Of a stretch of DNA of 64,000 nt, positions 27,785-37,149 are shown in pieces (the first letter of the stretch is position 1; every line of letters starts with the position of its first letter). The DNA is from Mycobacterium sp. E1747 (GTDB lineage: Bacteria > Actinomycetota > Actinomycetes > Mycobacteriales > Mycobacteriaceae). The notes under the pieces are model-generated. The model worked only from the letters and a program-made list of their open reading frames with translations. It was not told where the DNA came from and made no database searches. The position numbers and the translations under genes are program-made. Where the stretch lies: the NCBI RefSeq assembly GCF_001667775.1, contig NZ_LZJI01000188.1, positions 1 to 64,000 on the forward strand. The letters run 5' to 3'.

Positions 27785-28541
27785 GCCCCAACTTGCCGCG
27801 GCGTTTGCACATCGCCGCCAGCTCCGTGTAGGCCTTGGCGCCCAGCAGCTCGGTGAGCTCGTCGGCCATGCTCTCCCACACCTGCTTGGCGCCGACATGG
27901 GCGCCGGGGTCGCCGGTGCAGTACCAGTGCAGGTCGGCGCCGCCGGAACCCCAACCGCGGCGGTCGTATTCGGTGACCCAGGTCTTGAGGATCTCGGTGC
28001 CGTCGGGCCGGGTCACCCACTCCTGGCTGCGCCGGATCGGCAGCTGCCAGCAGACGTCGGGCTTCATGGTCAACGGCGCGACGCCGAGCTTGAGGGCCTT
28101 GCTGTGCAGCGCGCATCCGACGCCGCCGGGGAAGCCGGGCCGGTTCAGGAAGATGCAGGCGTCCTTGTGCTTGCGCGTGCGGTACTGAGGCTGGTCGTCG
28201 TGCTCGTCGAGCTCCAGATACCCCTTGCGGCCCAAGCCCTTTTCGCGGAATTGCCAGTCTTCGTCGGTCAGCTGCTGCACGGCGTCATCGAGCCGGGCGC
28301 GGTCGTCGTCGTCGGACAGGAACGCCCCGTGCGAGCAGCAGCCGTCGTCCGGGCGGCCCGCCACCGTGCCGTGGCAGGCGGGCGTGCCGAACACGCAGGT
28401 CCACCGCGACAGCAGCCAGGTGAGGTCGGCCGCGATCAGGTGCTCGGGATTGTCCGGGTCGTAGAACTCCACCCACTCGCGGGCGAAGTCCAGTTCGACC
28501 TCTTGTCCCGGTTCGGGGTAGGAATTCGCCACGGCGTCCAC
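27747..28541 (-). CDS. Conserved Cys-rich protein (Rv0495c orthologue)
   Basis: Protein of 264 residues from the GTG at 28539-28541 ([18 protein letters not shown]). The frame stays open to 28697, but that would overlap ppx and is less likely. Ordered cysteines occur in [44 protein letters not shown] and DVCWQLP, a pattern like the YkgJ or DUF3109-type metal or iron-sulfur binding proteins. No enzyme motif is clear. I recall a report tying the M. tuberculosis protein to redox homeostasis, which would fit the cysteines. It is convergent with the FadR-type gene and divergent from ppx. Confidence 0.83.
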   Translation of the reverse strand: MDAVANSYPEPGQEVELDFAREWVEFYDPDNPEHLIAADLTWLLSRWTCVFGTPACHGTVAGRPDDGCCSHGAFLSDDDDRARLDDAVQQLTDEDWQFREKGLGRKGYLELDEHDDQPQYRTRKHKDACIFLNRPGFPGGVGCALHSKALKLGVAPLTMKPDVCWQLPIRRSQEWVTRPDGTEILKTWVTEYDRRGWGSGGADLHWYCTGDPGAHVGAKQVWESMADELTELLGAKAYTELAAMCKRRGKLGLIAVHPATRLAE

Positions 28542-28662
28542 GTTAGTCGACGAATCCGGCTCTTCGACCCGCTGACACTCGGGGCCCGGCGGATCACAGA
28601 TCGGCAACCTCCGCAGCGGGGCGCGACGCGGGGCCCGCCCGTATCCGACTAGGTTGTTTCCC

Positions 28663-29679
28663 GTGCGATTGGGCGTGCTCGACGTGGGCAGCAACACGGT
28701 TCACCTCTTGGTGGTTGATGCGCACCGTGGCGGGCATCCCACGCCCATGAGTTCGACGAAGGCCACGCTGCGATTGGCCGAGTCGATCGACAGTTCGGGC
28801 AAGATCACCAAGCGCGGCGCCGAGAAGCTGATCTCCACGATCGATGAGTTCGCCAAGATCGCGGACAGCTCCGGGTGCGCCGAGCTGATGGCGTTTGCCA
28901 CCTCCGCGCTCCGCGACGCGGTGAACTCCGACGACGTGCTGGCCCGCGTCCGCAAGGAAACGGGCGTCGAGCTGGAGGCGCTGAGCGGCGTCGATGAGTC
29001 GCGGCTGACCTTTCTGGCGGTGCGCCGGTGGTACGGCTGGAGCGCGGGGCGGATCATCAACCTCGACATCGGCGGCGGCTCGCTGGAGATGTCCAGCGGT
29101 GTCGACGAGGAGCCCGAGGTGGCGCTGTCGCTGCCGCTGGGCGCCGGCCGGCTGACCCGCGAATGGCTGCCGGACGACCCGCCCGGGCGGCGACGGGTCG
29201 GGATGCTGCGGGACTGGCTGGACGCCGAGCTCGCCGAGGCCAGCGAGCAGGTGCTCGACGCCGGCGCGCCCGACCTGGCGGTGGCGACGTCGAAGACGTT
29301 TCGCTCGCTCGCGCGGCTCACCGGCGCGGCGCCGTCGGCCGCCGGACCGCGGGTGAAGAGAACGCTGACGGCAAACGGCCTCAGGCAACTCATATCTTTC
29401 ATCTCTAGGATGACGACCGCTGACCGGGCAGAACTGGAAGGGGTGAGCGCCGAGCGTGCGCCACAGATCGTGGCGGGTGCGCTGGTGGCGGAGGCGAGTA
29501 TGCGAGCGCTGTCGATCGAATCGGTGGATATCTGCCCGTGGGCGTTACGGGAAGGTCTCATCTTGCGCAAACTCGACAGCGAAGCCGACGGAACGCCCCT
29601 CATGAAGCGATCCGTGCGCGATGCTGGAGGCCAGGCAGGTGATCGGGACGGCAACCGATCGAGAGGCGACAAAGCATGA
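28663..29679 (+). CDS. ppx1: Exopolyphosphatase Ppx/GppA family (Ppx1)
   Basis: Protein of 338 residues from the GTG at 28663 (a TTG at 28654 is possible). The sugar kinase/Hsp70/actin fold is shown by the phosphate-1 motif [15 protein letters not shown] and the phosphate-2 motif [22 protein letters not shown] and the catalytic Glu region in ELMAFATSA are present. It shortens polyphosphate or hydrolyses pppGpp; the M. tuberculosis Rv0496 protein acts on short-chain polyphosphate. The next gene begins inside its stop (ATGA). Confidence 0.92.
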   Translation: MRLGVLDVGSNTVHLLVVDAHRGGHPTPMSSTKATLRLAESIDSSGKITKRGAEKLISTIDEFAKIADSSGCAELMAFATSALRDAVNSDDVLARVRKETGVELEALSGVDESRLTFLAVRRWYGWSAGRIINLDIGGGSLEMSSGVDEEPEVALSLPLGAGRLTREWLPDDPPGRRRVGMLRDWLDAELAEASEQVLDAGAPDLAVATSKTFRSLARLTGAAPSAAGPRVKRTLTANGLRQLISFISRMTTADRAELEGVSAERAPQIVAGALVAEASMRALSIESVDICPWALREGLILRKLDSEADGTPLMKRSVRDAGGQAGDRDGNRSRGDKA

Positions 29680-30611
29680 CCGGACCACACTCCGAGACCG
29701 AGAGCCCCGGGACTCGGCCGATCTCGGTGGCCGAACTTCTGGCCAAGAACGGGACGATCGGCGCCCCCGCGGTCACGCGGCGCAGGCGCCGGCGGCGCGG
29801 CGACAGTGACGCGGTGACCGTCGCCGAGCTGACCGGCGAGATCCCGATCATCCGCGACGACGACGAGGACCCCCGCACGGCCGAACGGCCGGCCGCCGCC
29901 GAGGAAACCGAGCCCGAGCAGCAAACCGAAGACAAGCCCGCGGCCGCGTACTGGTCGCAGCCCGAGCCGCGATGGCCCAAGTCGCCGTCGCAACTCAAGA
30001 AGGCCACCGGCCCCGAGCGCAGCGCCTATCCGCGCCCCCTGAGCCACGGCGAGGCGGGGGAGACCAACGGCGCCGGGCAATCGGGCGCCGAGGACATGAA
30101 TCCCGACCCGCTGGACCATTACTCCGATCTGCCGGTGGATGTGATGGATTCGGACGTGCGTGACGCCGAGCCGGCGTTGGAGGATTCCGCCTACGTGCGC
30201 TCCTACCTGCAGACCGAGTCCGACGAGGATGAAGAGGACGCGCAGGACCCGTTCGCCGCCGGCTTGTTGCCGCACGACGAGCGCGACGAGGACCACCTCG
30301 ACGGGGCGGCTACGGCCACGGACGTCCACGCGGTCCCGGGCAGGCTCGGGGCGCTGTGGCGCGGCACCCTGGTCGTCTTCCAGTCGATCCTGGCGGTGGC
30401 ATTCGGCGCCGGACTGTTCGTCGCCTTCGACGAGCTGTGGCGCTGGAACAGCATCGTGGCGCTCGTGCTCTCGGTGCTGGTGATCCTCGGCCTGGTCGTC
30501 GGGGTCCGGGTGGTGCGCAAGACCGAGGACATCGCGAGCACGCTGATCGCGGTCGCGGTCGGAGCGCTGATCACCCTGGGCCCGTTGGCGCTGTCGTTGC
30601 AGTCGGGCTAG
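29676..30611 (+). CDS. Membrane protein with long disordered N-terminus (Rv0497 orthologue)
   Basis: Protein of 311 residues. The first about 220 are polar, acidic and proline-rich with a conserved opening ([20 protein letters not shown]) and a basic run (RRRRRRRGD). Three hydrophobic segments at the C-terminus ([59 protein letters not shown]) anchor it in the membrane. The VAELL motif near the N-terminus recurs in other actinobacterial membrane proteins. The start overlaps the ppx stop. Function unknown. Confidence 0.85.
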   Translation: MTGPHSETESPGTRPISVAELLAKNGTIGAPAVTRRRRRRRGDSDAVTVAELTGEIPIIRDDDEDPRTAERPAAAEETEPEQQTEDKPAAAYWSQPEPRWPKSPSQLKKATGPERSAYPRPLSHGEAGETNGAGQSGAEDMNPDPLDHYSDLPVDVMDSDVRDAEPALEDSAYVRSYLQTESDEDEEDAQDPFAAGLLPHDERDEDHLDGAATATDVHAVPGRLGALWRGTLVVFQSILAVAFGAGLFVAFDELWRWNSIVALVLSVLVILGLVVGVRVVRKTEDIASTLIAVAVGALITLGPLALSLQSG

Positions 30612-30635
30612 GCGGACCGGGGACCACACAGACCC

Positions 30636-31478
30636 TTGCGCCCAGCTATCAAAGTCGGACTCTCAACGGCTTCGGTGTACCCATTGCGGGCCGAGGCCGC
30701 CTTCGAGTACGCGGCCCGGCTCGGCTACGACGGCGTCGAGCTGATGGTGTGGGCGGAGTCGGTCAGCCAGGACATCGACGCCATCGCCAAACTGTCCCGG
30801 CGCTATCGCATCCCGGTATTGTCCGTGCACGCGCCGTGCCTGCTGATCTCTCAGCGGGTGTGGGGCGCCAACCCGGTCCCCAAGCTGGATCGCAGCGTGC
30901 GGGCCGCCGAACAGCTCGGCGCGCAGACCGTCGTGGTGCACCCGCCGTTCCGTTGGCAGCGGCGCTACGCCGAGGGATTCAGCGACCAGGTCGCCGAACT
31001 GGAGGCCTCGAGCGACGTGCTGATCGCGGTGGAGAACATGTTCCCGTTCCGGGCGGACCGGTTCTTCGGATCGGGCCAATCGCTGGAGCGGATGCGCAGG
31101 CGCGGCGGCGGCCCGGGTCCGGCGATATCGGCGTTCGCGCCCTCCTACGACCCGCTGGACGGCAACCACGCCCATTACACGCTGGACCTGTCCCACACCG
31201 CGACCGCGGGCAGCGACTCGCTGGACATGGCGCAGCGGATGGGCGGCGGATTGGTGCACCTGCACCTGTGCGACGGCAGCGGCCTGCCCGCCGACGAGCA
31301 CCTGGTGCCCGGGCGCGGGACGCAGCCCACCGCGGAGGTGTGTCAGCTGCTGGCCGGCAGCCACTTCGCCGGCCACGTCATCTTGGAAGTTTCCACGTCC
31401 AGCGCGCGTTCAGCCAATGAGCGCGAAAGCATGCTCGCCGAATCGTTGCAGTTCGCCCGCACGCATCTGCTGCGCTGA
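30636..31478 (+). CDS. Xylose isomerase-like TIM-barrel protein (Rv0498 orthologue)
   Basis: Protein of 280 residues, the same length as in M. tuberculosis, starting with TTG at 30636. It belongs to the AP endonuclease family 2/xylose isomerase-like TIM barrels. Metal-ligand positions are visible: Glu in YDGVELMVW, His in VLSVHAPCL and VVVHPPFRW, Glu in IAVENMFPF, Asp/His in TLDLSHTA, His in VHLHLCDG and Glu in VILEVSTSS. It could be a sugar isomerase, epimerase or nuclease; the neighbours do not settle which. Confidence 0.87.
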   Translation: MRPAIKVGLSTASVYPLRAEAAFEYAARLGYDGVELMVWAESVSQDIDAIAKLSRRYRIPVLSVHAPCLLISQRVWGANPVPKLDRSVRAAEQLGAQTVVVHPPFRWQRRYAEGFSDQVAELEASSDVLIAVENMFPFRADRFFGSGQSLERMRRRGGGPGPAISAFAPSYDPLDGNHAHYTLDLSHTATAGSDSLDMAQRMGGGLVHLHLCDGSGLPADEHLVPGRGTQPTAEVCQLLAGSHFAGHVILEVSTSSARSANERESMLAESLQFARTHLLR

Positions 31479-31492
31479 CAACCCAGGAGACC

Positions 31493-32335
31493 ATGAACGC
31501 GTTATTCACCACCGCGATGGCATTGCGGGAGGTCGGCCCCGGCGTCTTCGAGGGCGAGCTCAACAAGCACTGGACCATCGGTCCCAAGGTGCACGGTGGC
31601 GCCATGCTGGCGCTCTGTGCCAACGCCGCCCGCACCGCCTGCAGGGGGCCGTCGACCGACTTTGACGCGGTTCAGCAGCCGGTGGCGGTGTCGGCGAGCT
31701 TCCTGTGGGCGCCGGATCCGGGGCCGATGCGGCTGGCGACGTCGATCCGCAAGCGCGGCCGCCGGATCAGCGTCGTGGACGTCGAGCTCACCCAGGGCGA
31801 CCGGACCGCCGTGCACGCCGTGGTCAACCTCGGCGAGCCCGAACACTTTCCGCCCGACGGCGACGCCAAGCCGCTGCTGTCGGCCAACCCGGTGGTGGAC
31901 CTGATGGCGCCCGAGCCGCCGGACGACATCGCACCGATCGGGCCGGGCCATCCGCTGGCCGGCCTGGTCCACCTCGGCGAGGGCTGCGACGTGCGACCGG
32001 TGCTGTCGACGCTGGGCCCGACGGCCGACGGAGGCCCGCCGGTGATCCAGATGTGGGCACGCCCCCGCGGCGTCGCCCCCGACGCCCTGTTCGCGCTCAT
32101 GTGCGGGGATCTGTCGGCCCCGGTGACCTTCGCCGTGGAACGCACCGGCTGGGCGCCTACCGTCCAGCTGACCGCCCTCCTGCGCGGCCTGCCCGCCGAT
32201 GGATGGCTGCGAATCATCGCGACGTGCACCGAGATCGGGCACGACTGGTTCGACGAGGACCACACCGTCGTCGACAGCATGGGCCGCCTCGTCGTGCAAG
32301 CCCGTCAACTGGCGTTGGTCCCTGCCGCTGGATAG
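31493..32335 (+). CDS. Acyl-CoA thioesterase-like (TesB-type double hotdog) protein (Rv0499 orthologue)
   Basis: Protein of 280 residues with the two-hotdog TesB layout: an N-terminal half with ELNKHWTIGPKVHGGAMLAL and VSASFLWAPDPGPMRLATSI, and a C-terminal half with MWARPRGVAPDALFALMCGD and CTEIGHDWFDEDHTVVDSMG. The terminal motif matches the conserved end of thioesterase-like family proteins (DEDxTVxDxxGRLV). It probably hydrolyses or binds acyl-CoA. It follows the TIM-barrel gene by 14 bp and precedes proC by 15 bp. Confidence 0.83.
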   Translation: MNALFTTAMALREVGPGVFEGELNKHWTIGPKVHGGAMLALCANAARTACRGPSTDFDAVQQPVAVSASFLWAPDPGPMRLATSIRKRGRRISVVDVELTQGDRTAVHAVVNLGEPEHFPPDGDAKPLLSANPVVDLMAPEPPDDIAPIGPGHPLAGLVHLGEGCDVRPVLSTLGPTADGGPPVIQMWARPRGVAPDALFALMCGDLSAPVTFAVERTGWAPTVQLTALLRGLPADGWLRIIATCTEIGHDWFDEDHTVVDSMGRLVVQARQLALVPAAG

Positions 32336-32350
32336 GCCCGGGGGTCTGCG

Positions 32351-33238
32351 ATGCTGTCGGGCATGGCAAGAATCGCGATCATCGGTGGCGGCAGCATCGG
32401 GGAGGCGCTGCTCTCGGGTCTGCTGCGCGCGGGCAGGCAGGTCAAAGACCTGGTGGTGGCCGAACGTGTTCCCGAGCGCGCCCAGTACCTGGCCGACACC
32501 TATTCGGTGTTGATCACCTCGGTGGCCGACGCGGTGGAGAACGCGTCCTTCGTGGTGGTCGCGGTGAAGCCCACCGACGTCGAACCGGTGCTCGCGGAGC
32601 TGACCCGGGTGGCGGCCGCGTCCGAGAGCGACACCGCCGAGCAGGTGTTCGTCACCGTCGCGGCGGGCATCGGCATCTCGTATTTCGAATCCAAACTGCC
32701 GGCCGGGACGCCGGTGGTCCGGGCGATGCCCAACGCGGCGGCGCTCGTCGGCGCGGGGGTGACCGCGCTGGCCGCGGGCCGGTTCGTCACCGCCCCGCAG
32801 CTCGAAGGGGTGTCGGCCCTGTTCGACTCCGTGGGTGGTGTGCTGACCGTGGCGGAAGCCCAGATGGACGCCGTGACCGCGCTGTCGGGGTCCGGCCCGG
32901 CTTATTTTTTCTTGATGGTCGAGGCGCTGGTGGATGCCGGGGTGGCGGCCGGGCTGAGCCGGGAGGTGGCCACCGACCTGACGGCGCAGACGATGGCCGG
33001 GTCCGCGGCCATGCTGCTGGAGCGGATGGACGCCGACGGCCGGCCGGGGGAGGGCGAGGCGCCGGGGTTGCGCGTGGACGCCACGGCGACGCAGCTGCGG
33101 GCGACCATCACCTCGCCGGGCGGCACCACCGCCGCGGGGTTGCGCGAACTGGAACGGGGTGGCCTGCGGGCGGCCGTCGACGCGGCCGTTCAGGCCGCCA
33201 AAACGCGCTCTGAGCAGCTAAGAATTACATCGGAGTAA
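32351..33238 (+). CDS. proC: Pyrroline-5-carboxylate reductase
   Basis: Last enzyme of proline synthesis, 295 residues as in M. tuberculosis. The N-terminal dinucleotide motif IAIIGGGSIGEALLSGLL is followed by VVVAVKPTDVEPVL, PVVRAMPNAAALVGAG and the signature VTALSGSGPAYFFLMVEAL with TSPGGTTAAGLRELE near the C-terminus. An internal ATG at 32363 is possible but the longer form matches the orthologue. A hairpin about 86 bases after the stop may end the transcript. Confidence 0.96.
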   Translation: MLSGMARIAIIGGGSIGEALLSGLLRAGRQVKDLVVAERVPERAQYLADTYSVLITSVADAVENASFVVVAVKPTDVEPVLAELTRVAAASESDTAEQVFVTVAAGIGISYFESKLPAGTPVVRAMPNAAALVGAGVTALAAGRFVTAPQLEGVSALFDSVGGVLTVAEAQMDAVTALSGSGPAYFFLMVEALVDAGVAAGLSREVATDLTAQTMAGSAAMLLERMDADGRPGEGEAPGLRVDATATQLRATITSPGGTTAAGLRELERGGLRAAVDAAVQAAKTRSEQLRITSE

Positions 33239-33323
33239 TCCAAGAAATTTCAACTGATTGTCCCCCACCAGTACCAGTAACCCCATTAGTCCCGCTATTC
33301 TCCTCTTTGTATGCACGTGTGGG

Positions 33324-33349
33324 TGCCAGCGGAGGGGAAGCCGCTGGCA
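33324..33349. repeat. 9-bp hairpin between proC and the Xis-like gene
   Basis: TGCCAGCGG (33324-33332) and CCGCTGGCA (33341-33349) are perfect reverse complements with an 8-base purine loop. No T-run follows, so it may be a weak terminator for proC or a structure in the leader of the next gene, whose ATG is 30 bases downstream. Confidence 0.5.
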
Positions 33350-33378
33350 TTGCGGGTGCCTGACACGATTGGGTTGCG

Positions 33379-33633
33379 ATGACGTCTACGAACGGGCCAT
33401 CGGCGCGCGATTCTGCTGGTAAGCGGGACACCGGTTCCGGCGAGGGCCAGCAGGGCAGGACACAATTCTTGACCGTCGCCGAAGTGGCGGCGTTGATGCG
33501 GGTCTCCAAGATGACGGTGTACCGGCTGGTGCACAACGGCGAGCTGCCCGCGGTCCGGGTCGGGCGGTCTTTCCGGGTGCACGCCAAGGCAGTGCACGAC
33601 ATGCTGGAGACGTCTTACTTCGACGCGGGCTGA
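33379..33633 (+). CDS. Excisionase/BldC-type small DNA-binding protein (Rv0500A orthologue)
   Basis: Protein of 84 residues. After a polar N-terminus of about 28 residues comes a MerR-superfamily winged helix of the Xis/BldC type: FLTVAEVAALMRVSKMTVYR then LVHNGELPAVRVGRSFRVHA. There is no phage context, so it is a resident regulator. BldC-like proteins bind direct repeats and control development or stress genes in actinobacteria; targets here are unknown. Confidence 0.9.
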   Translation: MTSTNGPSARDSAGKRDTGSGEGQQGRTQFLTVAEVAALMRVSKMTVYRLVHNGELPAVRVGRSFRVHAKAVHDMLETSYFDAG

Positions 33634-33756
33634 CCCGAAACCACACTCCGCCCCTCGCTCGGTGGTCGCCGGCGCCATTTGGTGTTCGGTGCGTCCCGCC
33701 GGGTAAAGTGTCCGGGTCAATCCTGCAAGCAGGTCACGGGTCAGATAGCGGAGTTC

Positions 33757-33858
33757 ATGGGTTCAGTAATCAAGAAGCGGCGCAAGCGCATGTCGAAGAA
33801 GAAGCACCGCAAGTTGTTGCGCCGCACTCGGGTGCAGCGCAGAAAACTCGGCAAGTAA
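33757..33858 (+). CDS. Small ribosomal protein bS22 (AURKAIP1/COX24 domain)
   Basis: Protein of only 33 residues, [19 protein letters not shown] at the start and [12 protein letters not shown] at the end, with about 60 percent Lys/Arg. It is the Rv0500B orthologue. The same small basic protein was found in the M. smegmatis 30S subunit and named bS22. It is highly conserved in actinobacteria. It lies between the Xis-like gene and galE2, with its own 120-bp upstream region. Confidence 0.88.
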
Positions 33859-33911
33859 GGCCCGCCCGCGGCGTCGTGCTGCGGTCTGTGCTGAGTCGAT
33901 AGGCTGTTTGG

Positions 33912-35039
33912 GTGGATCAGTCGAGTGGGGATGGCGCCGGAACCGGCGACACCGCGAGCCACACGGTGCACTACCCCAAGGTGGTGCTGGTCACCGGTGC
34001 GTGCCGATTCCTGGGTGGCTACCTGACGGCCCGGCTCGCGCAGAACCCGATGATCAACGCGGTCATCGCGGTCGACGCGATCGCGCCCAGCAAAGACATG
34101 CTGCGCCGGATGGGTCGCGCGGAGTTCGTCCGCGCCGACATCCGGAATCCCTTCATAGCCAAGGTGATTCGCAACGGCGAAGTGGACACCGTAGTGCACG
34201 CGGCCGCGGCGTCGTACGCGCCGCGATCCGGTGGCACCGCGGCGCTGAAGGAAATCAACGTGATGGGTGCGATGCAGCTATTCGCGGCCTGTCAGAAGGC
34301 GCCTTCGGTGCGCCGCGTGGTGGTCAAATCGACCTCCGAGGTGTACGGGTCCAGCGCGCACGATCCGGTGATGTTCACCGAGGACAGCACCAGCCGGCGG
34401 CCGCTGCGCGGCGGTTTCGCCAAGGACAGCCTGGACATCGAGGCCTATGCCCGCGGACTGGGGCGGCGCCGGCCCGACATCGCCGTGACCATCCTGCGGC
34501 TGGCCAACATGATCGGGCCGGCGATGGATACCACGTTGTCGCGGTACCTGGCCGGGCCGCTGGTGCCCACGATGTTCGGCCGCGACGCGCGACTGCAGTT
34601 GCTGCACGAGCAGGATGCGCTGGGCGCGCTGGAACGCGCGGCGATGGCCGGCAAGGCCGGCACGTTCAACGTCGGCGCTGACGGGATCATCATGCTGTCG
34701 CAAGCGATCCGCCGGGCTGGCCGGATTCCGTTGCCAGTACCCGGTTTTGGCGTGTGGGCACTCGATTCGCTGAGACGGGCCAACCGTTACAACGAGATCA
34801 GCCGCGATCAGTTCGCCTACCTGAGTTACGGCCGCGTCATGGACACCACCCGGATGCGCGCGGAGCTGGGCTATCAGCCGAAGTGGACGACTGCCGAGGC
34901 TTTCGACGACTACGTTCGCGGCCGCGGCATGACTCCCATTATCGACCCGCATCGGGTACGCTCCTTGGAAGGTCGCGCCATTTCCCTAGCGCAGCGCTGG
35001 GGCAGCCGAAATCCAATTCCGTGGGGTGGGGTCAGGTAG
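33912..35039 (+). CDS. galE2: NAD-dependent epimerase/dehydratase (GalE2, Rv0501 orthologue)
   Basis: Extended SDR of 375 residues starting with GTG at 33912. The nucleotide motif VVLVTGACRFLGGYLTARLA is a variant of GxxGxxG. VVHAAAASYAPRSGG and the serine-containing VVKSTSEVYGSSAHD follow. The usual catalytic Tyr-x-x-x-Lys is not obvious after the serine strand (an AYARGLGRRR stretch lies there), so true UDP-galactose epimerase activity is doubtful. The name galE2 follows the M. tuberculosis annotation. The acyltransferase gene begins 5 bases after its stop, suggesting a joint role in the envelope. Confidence 0.85.
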   Translation: MDQSSGDGAGTGDTASHTVHYPKVVLVTGACRFLGGYLTARLAQNPMINAVIAVDAIAPSKDMLRRMGRAEFVRADIRNPFIAKVIRNGEVDTVVHAAAASYAPRSGGTAALKEINVMGAMQLFAACQKAPSVRRVVVKSTSEVYGSSAHDPVMFTEDSTSRRPLRGGFAKDSLDIEAYARGLGRRRPDIAVTILRLANMIGPAMDTTLSRYLAGPLVPTMFGRDARLQLLHEQDALGALERAAMAGKAGTFNVGADGIIMLSQAIRRAGRIPLPVPGFGVWALDSLRRANRYNEISRDQFAYLSYGRVMDTTRMRAELGYQPKWTTAEAFDDYVRGRGMTPIIDPHRVRSLEGRAISLAQRWGSRNPIPWGGVR

Positions 35040-35044
35040 GTATC

Positions 35045-36109
35045 GTGGCGGGTGAAAACAGAGCGAATGTTATTCCGCTGCATACGAATCGGGGTCGGGT
35101 AGCAGCACGCCGGAAAGCCGATCAACGCGCGGAGTCAGCCCGCCAGCATCCCTCGTTACTCTCGGATCCGCACGGTCGGGCGTCGGCCGAGCAGATTGCC
35201 GCCGTCGTCCGCGAGATCGATGAGCACCGGCGGGCGGCCGGCGCCGGGTCGTCGGATGTGTCGCTCAACGATCTCGCCCGGCGCGTTGCCGCGGTCGCCG
35301 GGTTCATGCGCCAGCGGATCACCGGTGATTACACCGTCGACGAGTTCGGTTTCGATCCACACTTCAACAGCGCGATCGTTCGCCCGTTGCTGAGGTTCTT
35401 CTTCCGGTCGTGGTTTCGGGTGGAGGTCAGCGGCGTCGAAAACCTGCCCAGCGAGGGCGCCGCGTTGGTGGTGGCCAACCACGCCGGGGTCCTGCCGTTC
35501 GACGGGTTGATGCTGTCGGTGGCCGTGCACGACGAGCACCCCGCAAAGCGCGACCTGAGGCTGCTCGCCGCCGACATGGTGTTCGACCTGCCCGTCGTGG
35601 GTGAAGCCGCCCGTAAGGCCGGCCACACCATGGCCTGCACCACGGACGCGCACCGGCTGCTCGCCGCAGGCGAGCTGACCGCCGTGTTTCCCGAGGGCTA
35701 CAAGGGGTTGGGCAAGCGCTTCGAGGACCGTTATCGGTTGCAGCGGTTCGGCCGCGGCGGGTTCGTCACCGCGGCGCTGCGCACCAAGGCGCCGATCATT
35801 CCGTGCTCGATCATCGGCTCGGAAGAGATTTACCCGATGCTGACCGACGTGAAGTTGCTGGCGCGGCTGTTCGGGCTGCCCTACTTCCCGATCACGCCGC
35901 TTTTTCCGCTGGCGGGGGCCGCGGGCCTGGTGCCGCTGCCGTCGAAGTGGCGCATCGCGTTCGGCGAGCCGATCTACACCCACGACTACGCCGCGTCGGA
36001 CGCCGAGGACCCGATGGTCACCTTCGAGTTGACCGATCAGGTGCGCGAGACCATCCAGCAGACGCTGTACCGGTTGCTCGCCGGGCGGCGCAACATCTTC
36101 TTCGGCTGA
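35045..36109 (+). CDS. PlsC-type glycerolipid acyltransferase (Rv0502 orthologue)
   Basis: Protein of 354 residues (358 in M. tuberculosis) starting with GTG at 35045. The PlsC domain covers about 110-330. Block I is VVANHAGVLPFDG, the His-x4-Asp catalytic motif; block III is TAVFPEGYKGLGKRF; block IV holds APIIPCSIIGSEEIYP. The N-terminal about 100 residues are polar. It probably moves an acyl chain onto a lysophospholipid or glycerol phosphate at the membrane. It is coupled to galE2 and ends 54 bp before a strong terminator. Confidence 0.88.
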   Translation: MAGENRANVIPLHTNRGRVAARRKADQRAESARQHPSLLSDPHGRASAEQIAAVVREIDEHRRAAGAGSSDVSLNDLARRVAAVAGFMRQRITGDYTVDEFGFDPHFNSAIVRPLLRFFFRSWFRVEVSGVENLPSEGAALVVANHAGVLPFDGLMLSVAVHDEHPAKRDLRLLAADMVFDLPVVGEAARKAGHTMACTTDAHRLLAAGELTAVFPEGYKGLGKRFEDRYRLQRFGRGGFVTAALRTKAPIIPCSIIGSEEIYPMLTDVKLLARLFGLPYFPITPLFPLAGAAGLVPLPSKWRIAFGEPIYTHDYAASDAEDPMVTFELTDQVRETIQQTLYRLLAGRRNIFFG

Positions 36110-36163
36110 CGCTTTTCGTTTATTGACCCGGCGGGCTTCGGTATCCGGCCTGGCGCTGACGCG

Positions 36164-36200
36164 AAAACGCCCCGGAGCCAAGGGCTTCCGGGGCGTTTTT
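36164..36200. terminator. Bidirectional intrinsic terminator between Rv0502 and cmaA2 homologues
   Basis: AAAACGCCCCGGA (36164-36176) and TCCGGGGCGTTTT (36187-36199) are perfect 13-base reverse complements around a small loop, followed by T at 36200. The A-run on one side and T-run on the other make it work for both convergent genes. It is the clearest canonical terminator in the window. Confidence 0.93.
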
Positions 36201-36208
36201 CGGGCGAA

Positions 36209-37138
36209 TTACTTGACCATGGTGAACTGACAGACGTTGGTGTAGCCGTCGCGGAACAGGTCGGAGCAGCCGCGCAAATACTTCAGGTAGATGTCGTAGG
36301 TTTCCTGCCCCTTCAGGGCGATCGCCTCTTCCTTGTGCGCCTCGAGCGCGTCGCCCCAGGCGGTCAGCGTCGGGACGTAGTTCTTGCCGATGAAGTGATG
36401 GCGCTCGATCTTGAAGCCCGCGTCGGTCGCGTACTTGTCGACCAGGTCGACCTGGGGCAGCTTCCCGCCGGGGTAGATCTCCTTCAAGATGAAGCTGATG
36501 AAGCGCAGCAGGGTCATGTTCACCTGCAAGCCCATCTTCTTGCCCTCTTCGGCTGAGGGCACCACGATCGAGTGCAGCAGCATGCGGCCGTCGTCGGGCA
36601 GCAGGTCGTAGTACTTCTTGAAGAAGGTGGCGTACCGCTCGTACCCGGCGTCACCCGCGCCGTCGGCGAAGTGCTCGAACGCGCCGAGTGACACGATGCG
36701 GTCGATCGGCACGTCGCCGGGAAATTCCTCCCAGCCCTGGATCCGCACTTCCTTGCGGCGGGGGCTGTCCATCTTGTCGAACTCGGCCACGCAGTGGGCG
36801 TACTGGTTCTCGCTGAGCGTCAGGCCGATCACGTTGACGTCGTACTCGGCCACCGCGTGCCGCATCGTCGAGCCCCACCCGGAGCCGATGTCGAGTAGCG
36901 TCATCCCGGGCTCGAGGTTGAGCTTGTCCAGCGCGAGCTTGCGCTTGGCGTACTGCGCCTCTTCCAGCGTCTTGGTCAGGTTCTGCGGGTCGGGGTTCTC
37001 GTCGAAGTAGCCGCAGCTGTAGGTCATCGACGGGTCAAGCCAGAGCTTGAAGAACTCGTTTGATTTGTCGTAGTGCGAGCGGACCTTCTCGACCGGCGGC
37101 TTGAGCTGGGTGCTGCCGGTTTCCCCCTGTGACGTCAT
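36209..37138 (-). CDS. cmaA2: Mycolic acid cyclopropane synthase CmaA2
   Basis: SAM-dependent enzyme of 309 residues closely following CmaA2 (302 in M. tuberculosis), which makes trans-cyclopropane rings in oxygenated mycolates. Conserved parts are [26 protein letters not shown] with the bicarbonate-site Cys, [25 protein letters not shown] with the active His and the C-terminal [19 protein letters not shown]. Two oddities: the SAM loop reads DIGSGWG rather than DIGCGWG, and about six extra residues ([10 protein letters not shown] region) follow the YFDE turn. hadD lies 11 bp upstream on the same strand. Confidence 0.92.
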   Translation of the reverse strand: MTSQGETGSTQLKPPVEKVRSHYDKSNEFFKLWLDPSMTYSCGYFDENPDPQNLTKTLEEAQYAKRKLALDKLNLEPGMTLLDIGSGWGSTMRHAVAEYDVNVIGLTLSENQYAHCVAEFDKMDSPRRKEVRIQGWEEFPGDVPIDRIVSLGAFEHFADGAGDAGYERYATFFKKYYDLLPDDGRMLLHSIVVPSAEEGKKMGLQVNMTLLRFISFILKEIYPGGKLPQVDLVDKYATDAGFKIERHHFIGKNYVPTLTAWGDALEAHKEEAIALKGQETYDIYLKYLRGCSDLFRDGYTNVCQFTMVK

Positions 37139-37149
37139 TGAAATCGACC

